DNA of 64,000 bases from assembly GCA_945859605.1 (NCBI GenBank), contig OX243825.1:19957581-20021580 (forward strand), written 5' to 3'. The notes beneath the pieces were generated by a model, which saw only the letters and a list, made by a program, of their open reading frames with translations, was not told the DNA's origin and made no database searches. The stretch comes from Lumbricus rubellus (Eukaryota > Annelida > Clitellata > Crassiclitellata > Lumbricidae). The translations under genes were made by a program, and so were the position numbers. This document shows positions 13,725-27,200 of this stretch, in pieces. The stretch's first letter is position 1. Each line of letters opens with the position of its first letter.

Positions 13725-16700
13725 GTAAGTGAGTGAGTAAGTAAGTAAAGTAAAGTAAGTAAGTAAGTAAAGTGAGTGAGTGAGTGAGTGTGAGTGAGTG
13801 AGTAAGTAAGTAAGTAAGTAAGTTGCTTATACACACATCAGAAGATGAAATGACACAAATGCAAATTCACACATCAATTTCAGATTTATGGAATTGCATT
13901 TAAACTCGTTACAGTAATTATGTACATAACATGCAATAAAAATAATATTTGTTTAATTAATACAAGCTGACATGAATGTGGTAAGATCACATGAAATAGT
14001 ACTAAGAGATGATGATAATAATAAGTTTAACAGGAGCAAAATTCAGCTTATGGCAGCCTGCAAGGCACCCATCTGTCCTACAGATGCTCATTTTCAGTCA
14101 CCCCTAGGAAGTGGAAGGCTGAGTAAACTCTATGGAGCCAGTGGATATCGAACCCATGCCCTTCTGATTCATGCCAGTGTGTAACCATTCAACCACTATG
14201 TCACACATGCCTTAAAACGTTGTGAGATGATTAGAAAGATACACAGCTACGGAGACAGAGATTGGAAGATGAACAATGATGATCCATGGATTTATACGTG
14301 GAACTTCAACAAGACCTGTTGAAACCTGTCTCTTAAATAATGGATAAACAAGGTAATTATTATTATTGACTTTTATATAGCGCACCTTCAAGATAATCTA
14401 CTCAGAAGCGCTCCCAGTCCAACAAAGGCTAAATAAGGCAGTTTTTAAGTGAGAAAGAAACATATTAGTGTGACCTCTAGGCACAAGATGGAGTGCAACA
14501 GAGAGCCCATTCCAGGTTCTAGGGCCAGTCACTGAGACAGAGCACCGCTGCATTATAGTAATGTCATAGTACTCTCTGTTTGCAATATTATAATTTCAGT
14601 TGTTCTTGTTCTCACCTTTACTCTTTCCAGATGGACCTTCTTATCAGCCAGCGTCGCCTCCAGAACAGTTTCTCTTTTGACGTCAGCCTCCACATCCGTC
14701 ATCCATTTCACCAATTGTTCCGTCGCATCCTCGTACGCCCTCCACTGCGACGACAAACTCTCCAGCTCCATCTTCGACTCGTCCATCCCGTGCCCAGCAT
14801 CTTCCCACGCGTTCTGCAACTCACGTATGTTCTGATTAATGATGTCACGGCCGAGAGACGACGTGTTTGGCAGCACCGCAAGACTCCTATCAACCACCTG
14901 TTGCAACCTCTGGTAGCCATCCTCCCGGACGCTCAACAATTCCTGGAGTTTGGATGATTTCACCTCTAACTGGAAGCGGTCTCCGCTTGCCAAGCTGCAT
15001 TGAGCCAATCGACCGGAAACGTCGGCAATCCAACCGGAACAACTCTGGTAGACGTCGTCGAAGGATTGATGGTCGATAACCATTTGCTTCCGTTGTCGTA
15101 ACAGTTCCTGACAACCATAACAACATACGAAAAAGTAAGTAAGTTAGTAAGTATTGTCTTAATACTCCATACTCCATTAGCGAATGCACAGTGGGATATC
15201 TAAATATAATGCTGCATAACACATAGAATTAATCATGGAGTATATAGCAAAATATAAGAAAGTAATGTTAAATAAATGTTAATAAGTGTAAAGCATTTCA
15301 GCAATGGTGAGAAGGTCAGAACATGGAATTACAAGGTTGTGAGAATGTGAAGGCAAAGAGTGTTGTGAAACCAAATTTATCCATCCATCCATCCATCCAT
15401 CCATACATCTACAATTCTACATCCATTTAATTTCATCCATTTATTTGGAGCCATTGTCTTTACACCTTATGCCTAGGGTTTGATCAGCGGATGCATTTTA
15501 TCGCAGCCTTAAAACCATACTTTTTATCCAGGGTTAGCTCGGGAGCGCTCCTGAGTAGTAACCTTAAAGTGGCGCTATATAAACCAGGTAAACCTCCATA
15601 ATGAATGAATGAATGAATATACGGGCCCAATATGAGCCAACACACATGACCGTCACCCAACTCATGTTACTACAGAATTGTAATTGTAATCGAACATTTA
15701 TATAGCACCACTTCAAGAGAACTCCGCAGAGGCGCTCCCGACCTGACACCAAACCATAATAAAAGAGAATGGTTTTCAAATGCTTGTGGAAAACGGGCAA
15801 AGAAAGACAAAAAAGTTCATTACGGTGACTAATAGGTAACTTATTCCAGAAAGACGGACCGACCATAGCAAAGCTTCTATGCAGCACTGAATACTTACTT
15901 TGATGCTCATGCAGGCCGTCTGGAAGCGAGTCGCTAAACTACTCGCTCGATCAGCGATCGTCTTGTCACACGAGGTCAACGAAAGTGACTGCGACCTTTC
16001 GCAAAGGTCGTCGACGTCAACCTGCCTTGACGTGAGGTCGTCGTGCAAACTCTGATTGGACAAATAAAAAAAGAAAACATGCAAAATCAAACGCATAGAC
16101 TTCCATCAAAAATGTGATCCTCCTCTTTCTCTGTAACACGTTGTTTTTTTAATATGAAAGTCTTTTGAGTGTGTTGCGTTTATCGTGTGCACATACCAGT
16201 GCGTTAGCTCCGACATGTTTTGTTTTTCTCGGAGTTGAACGCACTGGGAGCGCTTCTGAAAGGCTCTTGCTGCAAGAAGCGCTTTATAAATGGTCAGATA
16301 AGATAAGATAACATGTGAAAAGGTTTTTACCAGACAGTGACAAGAGCAATACATGTGAAAACATAGACTCATAAGATGAAGCATTAAAGAAAAAAGTTCA
16401 TCCACATGCTTACAGTATTCTGATTCTCTGGTAACTGGATTACGACCTCCTTCTTACTACTCTCATTGGACAACCCCTCTGACTAGACACAGCGCTTGTG
16501 AATCAGCTGGTGCCCTGCGCTTGGCTTTCAAGTGGCACTTTAGAAATTTGGAGATAGCAATTATGATTACAATTGGGACGCGGTGGTGCAGTGTGCATGT
16601 TTGTTGCCTTGCAGCCGAAGGGTTGCAGGATCGAATCCACCTCAAGTCACCTCGTAGGGACCGTGGGCAAGTTCTTCTCTTGCAATTGCTCAGTGCTTCA

Positions 16701-19700
16701 ATGTGAAACTGTGATTCAGTGTTCGCGCTGTAGTCGAGAGTACTTCTGAATTTAAAAATCTTGAAGGGGTGCTATCTATAACAAGTGTACATTCAAACAA
16801 AGGCAACGATTATTATCAAACATGATTATTATCAAAAATGATTAAGTTCGTACAGTTATTCGCTGCAGTTGGTCTTGTTTCTCAGCAAGCGTAGTCTTGA
16901 AGTCGATTGCGATCAACTGATCTTCAGCCGCCTTAATCCATTCCACGCAGTGAGCGTGGCTCTGTTCCACTTGTTGCCACTTCTGGATCATTGTCATTAG
17001 ATCACGTCTCGTCTGAAACAGTAATAACAAACCAAAGTAACTACAATAGAAAATTAACACCTTTAGTGTTGAATGCGCAAGCAAAATTTTTATACTTACG
17101 ATGTCAAAAAACAAGAATTGGTGCTATGAGGAATAGGGGCTTCTGATTTAGTTGTGGCGTATTGCTATTCCAAGTATCCTGTCAGGATACAAGGGGAAAG
17201 TATGTCTGTTGCTATCACACATGAATGCAATTACTTCTATCCATGTCAGAGATAACAGGAGATTAAAATGCACTTCAAACCATGAAAACTACGTAGACCT
17301 CACAACCACCTTGGGTCTTAAGCCAAGGGTTCCTGCTTATTGAACCAGCAATTGCAAAGCAAGTTAACACATAGTTCAACAGTTCAGAAAAACATTTTCA
17401 CATCTTTAGTTGCCATCTTTAGCATTAATACCTGTAAGAAGTCTGACTGAAGGTTGTTCCACGTTGATCTGCATTGTTCCACTTCACGGAAGATGACTTC
17501 CTGTCCAGCAGCCGATGTCCTTGGAATGACCTTCTCACTCAGCAACACAACAGCTGTGACCTTTGGATCAGCATCTGTCTTCGACTTCTCTAAATCCTAC
17601 ATGGAAACAAGAATTAATAAATCCCGAATTTAATCTTTGTTTCTGTGAAGAAAGCAATCAGTTGAAATATATGCTCATGAGTCACTTTTACCAGAACAGC
17701 CTACCCTTAAAAATCATCATCATTTTGATGTAGAGACCTAGGGCTATTTAATTGACACAAACATAAAACACAAACAGTACAGATTTTGAAAGGGCACTAT
17801 ATAAATTCAGATCGATTGATTTATTGACTGGTTGGATTGATTTTACTGCAGCTCAGCTAAGTGCAGCAAAACTGGTAACAGGATTATTAAATCTGATTTT
17901 CTGATTTGTTTCTTTAGCCTTTAGCTCAATAATCATGATGTTGATCACATGCCGTAAGTTTCTATCCTGTCTCATCAAGTTCAGTCTGTGTCCAAACAAT
18001 ACCTTGTGAGTATAGAATGCTTCTTTAGAATGTGTATTAAGAGGCCCTGCCAAGACTCTGATAAGCTTTGAAACAGACCAGATTGAAGAAACTGTCGATG
18101 TGATCACAAAATAATTCCAACCAACAACCAAAGACAGCCAAAATTCAGCCAATCACTCAATTTATAAGTTTGTGTAAAAAACATTTTACCAGTTCTTTAC
18201 ATTAGCAATTTAAAAATTATTCATCATTTTAAAACAACAGTAGTTGCAGCAACCCCATGCAGCCTGACAGAATTAAAGTAACACTTCAATGAAAAGAGTA
18301 CTACAAAAGCAACTGGGAAAACAATACAGTTCATTGTTAAAATGTCAACAAACAGCTTGAATCAAGGGATGAAGATAAGAAAAAGAAAAAAATATCAGCA
18401 CACCGTAGAACTCATATCTCAATGGCTCAATTGAATTTTTACCATACAACTAAAAAGAAGAAAAAATTAATATTTAAGGCATTTATGAAAGAGATACAGA
18501 CAAAGGAAATGATCCAGAAAGCAATTTATCCAGAACTAAGAGGTCAACTAGCTACTAAACATCAGAGTTTTAACACATTTCTCTCGTTAAGCTATGTAGC
18601 ATATATTTGTCAGCAATGAAATTCAAAACAGAAATCTATTAACTGACTAGAATGTTTCTCAATGGCCAGTACATAAATGACCACGAGTATTATAGTTGCT
18701 CTCTATAACTACACATATCCACAATCAGAAATGAAAGCGAAAGACTAAAAATTCTTCCTGGTGAAGGCTCTAAATTGCCAACACAAAACTGATTTAGTTT
18801 TCATCCCATCAGGTCAGCAGAAATAGTGATTGCATTAGGGATACAATTCGTACTCACATTCAAGCAATGGTAAAAGTATGAAAGATCTACTGGTACAATA
18901 AGTCTCTACAGAAAAGTATAGTTAAACACAAGATAAACAATTCAAAGAAACTTACACAGCGACGCTGTAAAGATAAACAAAACGTTAGTCTGCACATGAA
19001 TTACAAATCTGATTTAAATGGAAAAATTCTGCCGATATGTTTTTTATGCAGAACATCTAATCGTAATCTCAAACTCCAAACTTCCAGTGTGCGAGTCAAA
19101 AGACAAGTGCCAACGACACCAGCTCATTCATGAGCACTAATACAGTTGTGGGACACTTACAAAACAAAATATCTTTAAATCTTTGCATTAATTAAGGTGC
19201 ACATTTTTCGATCAATCAATTGAGCTGTTGAGGAATAACAAAGTTCCTAGTATCTTTTAAGTAAACCAACATTCAACCTGCTGAAGTGCTTTCTAAAACA
19301 AATGCGATAGAAAAAAGGACCATTGTAAAATTTGTATGTTTAACTCTTCACAATAAATCAGTTATTGTACACCTACAATACCTGTGCCAAATGCCAATGG
19401 ACTTCCTCTAAACCTGAGCCTGCTGACGCATTCTATTGCAATCTTAAAAATTGTCCTCTTTAGCTGAGATTGGATTTGCAGCGCTCCTGAGTAGTAACCT
19501 GAAGGGGCGCTAAATAAATCCTTGTAATGAGTAATGAATCCTTGTAATTATCACAAATTGCATAGATTGAAAGGGTCAATCGTTTCCAACAAAACAGAAA
19601 GACAATTTACCTCCAATCTATCGAGACAAATCTGGAGGGAATGAATGTCACCCCTGACATCCGAACATGACTCAATTCGATCCTTGGTTGCCTTCAGCCA

Positions 19701-22700
19701 ATCGTTGCAATCAAGTAACGCAGTCTGGTAGTCAGAATGATCTCTAACACGTTCCTCAATCACTGCCACGTTATCCTAGAAACATCACATAACTCACTAT
19801 TTTAACTGATGATCTTACTAAGGAGCTACAGAAGGCATTAGGAGACTGGAGGGAAACAGGGGCAAATCTCCTGCATCGCACAAAAAATCCAGGCATTCAT
19901 GTTTCTCAGTACGGTACAGAGAGAAGGAATAGAAATATTCCAGATTTCATTTCTCACAAAAAAGGTGGTTACTGGTCAGATCTACTAGCTACCACCTGGT
20001 ATGGTATAGACAACATAATTATGGTCTACCTTCCGGTAACAGGACAATTACCCCCTGGACAATTACCCCCCGGACAATTACCCCCGGACAATTACCCCCG
20101 GGGACAATTACCCCCCCGGACAATTACCCCCCGGACAACTACCCCCTGTGCCAATTACCCCCCGGACAACTACCCCCCGTACCAATTACCCCCCGGACAA
20201 TTACCCCCGTGCCAAAAATTAAATCTACAAATGTATGTCATGTTAACGCCTACCTAATTAAATATTTAAATGTTATTGATGAGTTATGACTTTAGTTAGC
20301 ATAATAACTAAGCAAGGTTAAGAGCAACTCCACGAAGATAGGCAAGTTATTGTTAAACGTTCAAGAAAAATACTAAATCAAATCTGAAAACGGTTCTAAG
20401 CTAATGTGTGAATAAGGTTAGAAGTTCAAGAAAACTTCAACGTTTTAAACGCCTGCTTAATATTTAAATGTAATTATCGATAGAGTTCTGCCTATTTTCG
20501 TAATTAAGTAGACTGTGTGTAAGGTAACTCCGTATTGCATTGAATAAGTATTGTAGAGTGAGATAGTAGGCCCTAAAGTTAATTTAGGATAGGCTTAGAC
20601 AGCGCTGAACGTCCGACAAATACAAAGAGATTAGTAAAGAGATTAACGCGTGAGAGAACAAGCTCACACTGTGGAACGGGGGGTAATTGTCCGGGGGGTA
20701 ATTGGTACAGGGGGTAGTTGTCCGGGGGGTAATTGGCACGGGGGGTAGTTGTCCGGGGGGTAATTGTCCTGGGGGGTAATTGTCCAGGGGGTAATTGTCG
20801 GGGGGTAATTGTCCGGGGGGTAATTGTCCAGGGGGTAATTGCCCTAGAACCCTACCTTCCACATACTTAGTTCAGTTGGTTCACACAACTTGCCAATATT
20901 ATGGATTTATTTTTGTTTGATACTTCCCCACACCAATGAAACAATTTCTTGTCAGATTCGATTATATGCTAAATAATAATAACCAATTGCCAAATGCATA
21001 AAGCAAACAGTTGCTGAACATCAAAAAGTGTTAACAAATTTAAACTTTTTTAAATTTTAAAGAAAATGTATGGAATATTTTCAGGAATATTACAAACTTG
21101 CCTTTGCTATTTTACACAGCTGCTGGTATCTGCTCTGTAGACTTCCAATTTGTGACTTGAGTTTGATGTCACCAGTTGTGTCAGCCAATGTCTTGGCTTT
21201 GCTTGTGACACTATCCAAAACTCTCTGATATGTAATCACATCCTGCTGAAGGCTCTAAATTGACAAAACAAAACTATGATTTAGTTTTAATCCCCTCAGG
21301 TCAGCAGAAACAGTGATTGCACTAGGGATGAAATTCGGTACTCACATTCAAGCAATGGTAAAAGTATGAAAGATCTACTGGCACACTAAAATTGTATAAT
21401 TTTCAGACACAGTGCACACCTACAATATTATCTCTTAATACCTATGGTAATGCTAATTCTAATGCCAGATGCCTTACAATCTGCAGAATTTCTAACGTGA
21501 CATCCCACACCCTTTCCTTTTCCAGAAACAACACCCAAGTTCTGTAGAAAATTGTTTCTCTTGAATGCTTGTTTTTTTATTTCGAGTTTATATGCACTGT
21601 ATAAGTGCTATGCTTACAGTTACGAATTACACTTGTAACTTTCAATTACAAATTACACTTATGACTTACAATTACAAATTACACTTATGACTTACAATTA
21701 CAAATTACACTTATGACTTACAATTATAAATTACACTTATGACTTACAATTACAAATTACACTTATGACTTACAATTACAAATTACACTTATGACTTACA
21801 ATTACAAATTACACTTATGACACATCAAAGTCCTGAGTCCATGCTTCTTCTGCCTTAGAGCACACTTACACCAAAAAGTATTATGCTCACAATATACAAT
21901 TTCCACATACAACATCCTACACTGATCTACTACTTACAATTGAGAAGAAGAGTCAAGAACCGACCTTGTAAGACTGTAGCTGAGCTTTCTTCTCTTCCAG
22001 TGATGCCACATAAGGTACATCTCCACCACCAACACCAAGCTGTCCCTCAATCCCTTTGATCCAATCCTCCAGCTGCTGAAGGCTGTCACTGAACGACGTC
22101 CATTCCACGAGCGTGACCTCGAGCTGGCGCTGTGCTGCCATCACATCCTCAAACAGTTCATCCCAATTCTGCCTCAGCAACCGCATCTCCTGACGTACGC
22201 CCTCGCGGCCCTCTGCTGCCAAGTTTGTGTATAAAGCCTCTCCAGCTTCGATTGCTTTATTCAGTTTTATGCCACCTGTTGTCTTCTCTTGCAACAAATC
22301 CTTAAAAAATAAAGATTACTAATTTAATGTTCATTAAACCCAGGCAAATGAGAAAATGAATTCAAAGCCAGCAAAGTACAAATTTATTATTTATTTTATC
22401 CTATGATCCAAAGATCAAAAGCATTATGAGAATTGTATAAGAATAACTGAATGGGTCAGACATTGATGTATGTGGAGCTGGGTTGTACAAATGAACACTC
22501 TACTATGGGCCCTAAGAAAGACTAGGGAATTGAAACCCCTCAACCCTTCTGGCAATTCTTACCCTGATCAAAAGTATACATTAAAGATGTGGTTATCATC
22601 GTTTATTAAGGCATCTGAAGAAGAGAGTCTAAACACTGTAAACCATGATAAGTTATGTTATGTTAAATATGTCATGGTGGTTGAAGGCTGGTATAGGATC

Positions 22701-24176
22701 AGATGCAGGATAGGATAGTTTTGAATTTTAAATATTACCTTAATGAGAAATTGTCTCTTGTCCAAATCTTCCTGTGAGTTGGTCAGCGATCGGAGGCTGG
22801 TGAATCTTTCTCTGGCGTTCTTTATCCACAATGTCAATGCGCTGCATTTTTCAATATAGATCTCGTGTTCCTGAAGATCTTGTTCGCATTTCAAAAGTGT
22901 TTCCTGTAGCAACGCATGTTTGCTGCTTATTACATAACCTCAATTCATAGCATGAACATCTGTTGAAGCATTTTTTCATCACCTGATACGCATAGGATCT
23001 AGCTCACCTAATATAATATAAATAATCTCATCTAATCTCACATGGACAATTCTCTCATCTAATCTTACCTGGTCTAATCTCACCATCTAATCTCACTTGG
23101 ACAATTCTCACCTCATCTAACATCACGTGGAATAATCTTGCCTGGACTAATCTCGCCTGGTCAAACCTCACTTGGGTTAATCTCACCTGGGCTAATTTCA
23201 CCTGGACAAAACTCACCTCATCAATTCTCACCATGTCTAATTTCACCTGACATGATACAATTAATGATCTCACATGGACTAATCTCACCTCAACTATTCT
23301 TAACTGGTCTAATTTAACCAAGCATAATACAATTAATGATCTAATCTCACCTGGTCTAATCTCACCTCATCTAATCTTACCTAATCTTAGCTGGTCAAAT
23401 CTCACCTGGTCAAATCTCGCCTGATCTAATCTCAGGTGATGCAATCCCACCTTACCCAATCTCACCTAAAGCAATCCCACTTTACCTAGTCTAACCTGAT
23501 ATAAACTCACCCATTCAAACCTCACCTGGTAGGTCCCCTATCATATCTCACCTGGTATCATATCTCAACTGGTATCATATCTCACCTGGTATCATATCTC
23601 ACCTGGTATAATATCTCACCTGGTAAATGATCTAATAGTTACTACTGCCAGAGTCGCTTTATAAATACCCATATTAAATACAATACGATACAATACAAAA
23701 TGATACGATACAATATGATACGATACAAAAGCTGTATTAGATGATACTGATAGTAACAGACCTTGGATAGAACGACAAGTGACTGGTATCTGTTCGATAG
23801 TTGTTGGACATAAGTCGTAACACGAACATCTGTAGATTGTTGAGCCAGCAACTGACCCTCATCCATCACATGGTCAACTTCGTGTTGGTACGCACGCAAC
23901 CTCTGCACCAACTCCTTGCAGAAGAAAGGAAAACAGAAGCTAATAAAGTAAGTAAGTAACTAAGTAGGTAGGTAGGTAGGTAGGCAGGTAAGTAGGTAGG
24001 TAGGCAGGTACAATGTAGGTAGGTAGGCAGGTAGGTAGGTAGGTAGGCAGGTAGGTAGGTAGGCAGGTACAATGTAGGTAGGCAGGTAGGTAGGTAGGTA
24101 GGTAGGCAGGTAGGTAGGTAGGTAGGTGGGAAGGTAGGTAGGTAGGTAGGTAGGAAGGTGGGTGTGTGGGTATGTA

Positions 24177-24219
<43 letters not shown>

Positions 24220-27200
24220 GTATTCTATATTACACCATCTGCCGAAAAGCTGTACTGCAGTGTACAATATTTTATGAGAATTTATGCAAAATAAATAAGA
24301 GTATGGAGCAATAATCAAAAAGAGTATGGTATACAATAAATCTTAACTAAGTCAGGCAATTAGGTATAGGAATGAGATCATGCTGTGGATAGTATCATCC
24401 CAACAATGTCTAGATGTCAAGAAAAAAATTAGTCCATTAAAAAAATCTATAAAATGGACATTCACAGATAAAGAACAAGATAATAATAAAAATCAAAGTA
24501 GAATATAAAAGAACATGAAAATAAGTACAGAAACAAATCCCAAAAATATATACTATTCTGAATACATAGAAAGAAGTATGGTGGTCAAACAAATACAAAT
24601 AAACAAACTGAGCATTCATCAGAGATGACTAGAGTATTGGAGCCTTACATCCGCTGTCTTGTTAGAGATACATATGGTCTTGAATATGCTTTTGACAGTC
24701 CCTTCGAGGTCCTTTTAAATCCAGTGTGCAAGCATGTAATTTCAAGAAAACCTATACGCCAACTGGGATAAGGTCGTTTTTATGCATACATCATCAAAAT
24801 CATGTTTTAAACTCTTTCTGAAGGTGCTTTGAGTACATAAGTTCAAATCAGTAGCAGTATATTACCACACAATTTATGGAGTCACTGATATTACATTCGC
24901 ACAGTTGAAAACGAGAAAGTTCAATTTCTGACTACTATTTCATACAATCAAAACACAGTGGCGCGTTGGTGTGATTTGAACAAACGAATATCATGACCAA
25001 ACAACCCTAACCTGTTGTTTCCTGACCAACGCCTTCTTCTCATCAATCGTCGACACCAGTCCGCAGTCTCGAACCTGCTTCTCCATTTCCTTCATCTCCT
25101 GATTCACCCTCTCGTAATTCTCCTCATACCTCATCCACTTCTCCACCGCTGCGCTCAGTTTATCATTCACATCGTTCAGTTTCACCGTATACTCGTCCCA
25201 CGCCTGTCTGAGGACTTCAACCTCCTTCTGGATTATCTGCCGACCTGCCGAACCAGTGTTGAGCGTTGTACGCTGAGCTGATTCGAGGCAATCTTGTAGT
25301 TTGGCATTCCCTTCTAATGTCAACAAAGACATGTCTTTAACCTGGTGAAGTCGAGTGCTAACGGAGTGCCGATCGCCCGTCCAATCAGAAGAGAGGCGTA
25401 GTCGCTCGGTCATAAGTTGCAGCCAATCAGATGCCACCTGGTGAGATTCGTGGAACTGAGTATGGTCGAGTACTTGTTGTTCACATTGAACAACTGTTTC
25501 CTGTATTTAAACAAATTTAAGTTGCTATTTTGTAATTGCCCAGAAAGTTATTGTTCGTATTATTACAAGCAGTGCTAAAAGTGAAAAAAAGAAGTGCCAG
25601 GACGCCCCTTACCTTTCCAAAGGAAGTGCCAGGACACCCTTACATTTTCAGGTGTGCTGGCCAAATAAGTGGCAGGACAGCACAGAGATGTGAAAATAAG
25701 TGCCAGGACGCCGTCCATGACCGTCCTGCCACACTTTAAGCCCTGATTACGAGTTATTAAAACTGGCAGACAATCGCCTTTACTAGATGCTCTAGGATTA
25801 GCAGCATGTTCACAAGAAAAATCTTATTTGCACAACATTCGTTTTGTTAAATACCTTTCCAAATCATAATCATAACTACTCTTTAACTGAAGCTTCAGAT
25901 GTCGTCCTAATCTATCAACACAAAAGCCTACAGGATGATTTCCAACTGGAACAGAGGCAAGGAAACAGCCTCCATACATTTTGCACAAGAGACGAGGGCT
26001 ATACTTGAGCTGAACAAGAAATTGAAGAAAAATTAATAAATTATTAAATACTAAAAGCAAGGCAGAAATGCTCAATCAAAAAACACCCCAAAGTTACCTT
26101 TATGTTTTTATTCCAGGTCAGATTTATTTTTAAATGATTATTGTCTAATTATAACCTAATTCTTTAATTTCTCAGGTTGCATGGCTACTGCTGGTAAAGC
26201 CAGTGTTGCAATACAAGATGAAATCTGAATGCTACCTTAGCTGAATTCAGTATCGATTTGTATCTTGAAGTTACAGCATCTAGCGACAGTTTTAAGTCGG
26301 ATGATTGCAATTTATTTGGAAGACCATGAAATGAGGAAACACAGCTGTCGATATTGCGTCCATAAGACACAACTTCTTGAGCAGAAACCTGTAACAACAG
26401 AGAATAAAATAAAATCATTAGGTACCAAGAGTGCAGGCAGTAAAAGGGTTTCCTGAAACCTGAGTGCCTCAAAAGCGATGACAGTGGCAGTCATTATTAT
26501 GGCACATGTTTGATGTTTGGCCCATGAAAGCTTTCAGTGATAACGTTACAAGATTCTTAGGAAAGCAATCATTTGTATTCAAGCAACAAACACTCAGTAA
26601 CATTAGAAAGTTTAGATGTTCTTTATACGAGTTATATGAATAAGTATAAACGCACTTTGATAAATTCGTACATTCTTTTTCTACGCAAGACGAATAAAAA
26701 GTAGTCATTCACACATGCATGCAGTAACTATGCAGCCTTACATTGGGTATCCAAGGACGTCGTCAGCTACGCTCTGCTGATAAGGGAGTCCTCTTGGTTC
26801 CTTTTGCTCGTACTGCTACCATGAAGAATCGAGCCTTTTCGGTGGTTGGTCCGGTGGTCTGGAATGGCCTTCCTTTTGAGCTACGCCTACACCCTGGAAC
26901 TCTACCAGGATCGTTCCTTACTAAACTTAAAACTGTTCTTTTGAGCGCGCTGGAGTCGGAAGCGCCTCTGAGTAGTTTTTTATTTGAAGGAGCGCTATAT
27001 AAATGTCCGAATGAATGAATGATTGAATGAACTCAGAATAATCACATGGAGCTTTTGTTACTTTAAAAGTTCAAATGCAAAAAACTGATGCTCTACCCTC
27101 TGCATGTGCAGTTGCTCCCGTTTTTCCTGCAACGTATTCCTTGGCTCAAGGTCGCGTCCGACTTTCGACTCGGTCGTCCTCGTCCAGTCCTCCACCGTCC

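Noticed and set aside
14580..15222. Plus-strand and alternative minus-strand frames of up to 125 codons
   Set aside because: Shadows of the GC-richer exon 52, whose own frame is spectrin-like and has proper splice sites.
20021..20862. Pro/Gln/Leu-rich repeat proteins (GQLPP type) on both strands
   Set aside because: They are the two inverted arms of the foldback element read in frame.
21625..21822. CRISPR-like array of 26-bp repeats
   Set aside because: Units are directly abutting with no unique spacers, and the locus is a eukaryotic intron.
22470..22718. 82-codon plus-strand frame
   Set aside because: No family resemblance, and it partly spans intron next to exon 45; treated as chance.
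23055..23321. 88-codon minus-strand frame rich in Val/Arg/Leu repeats
   Set aside because: Translation of the CTCACCTGG minisatellite.
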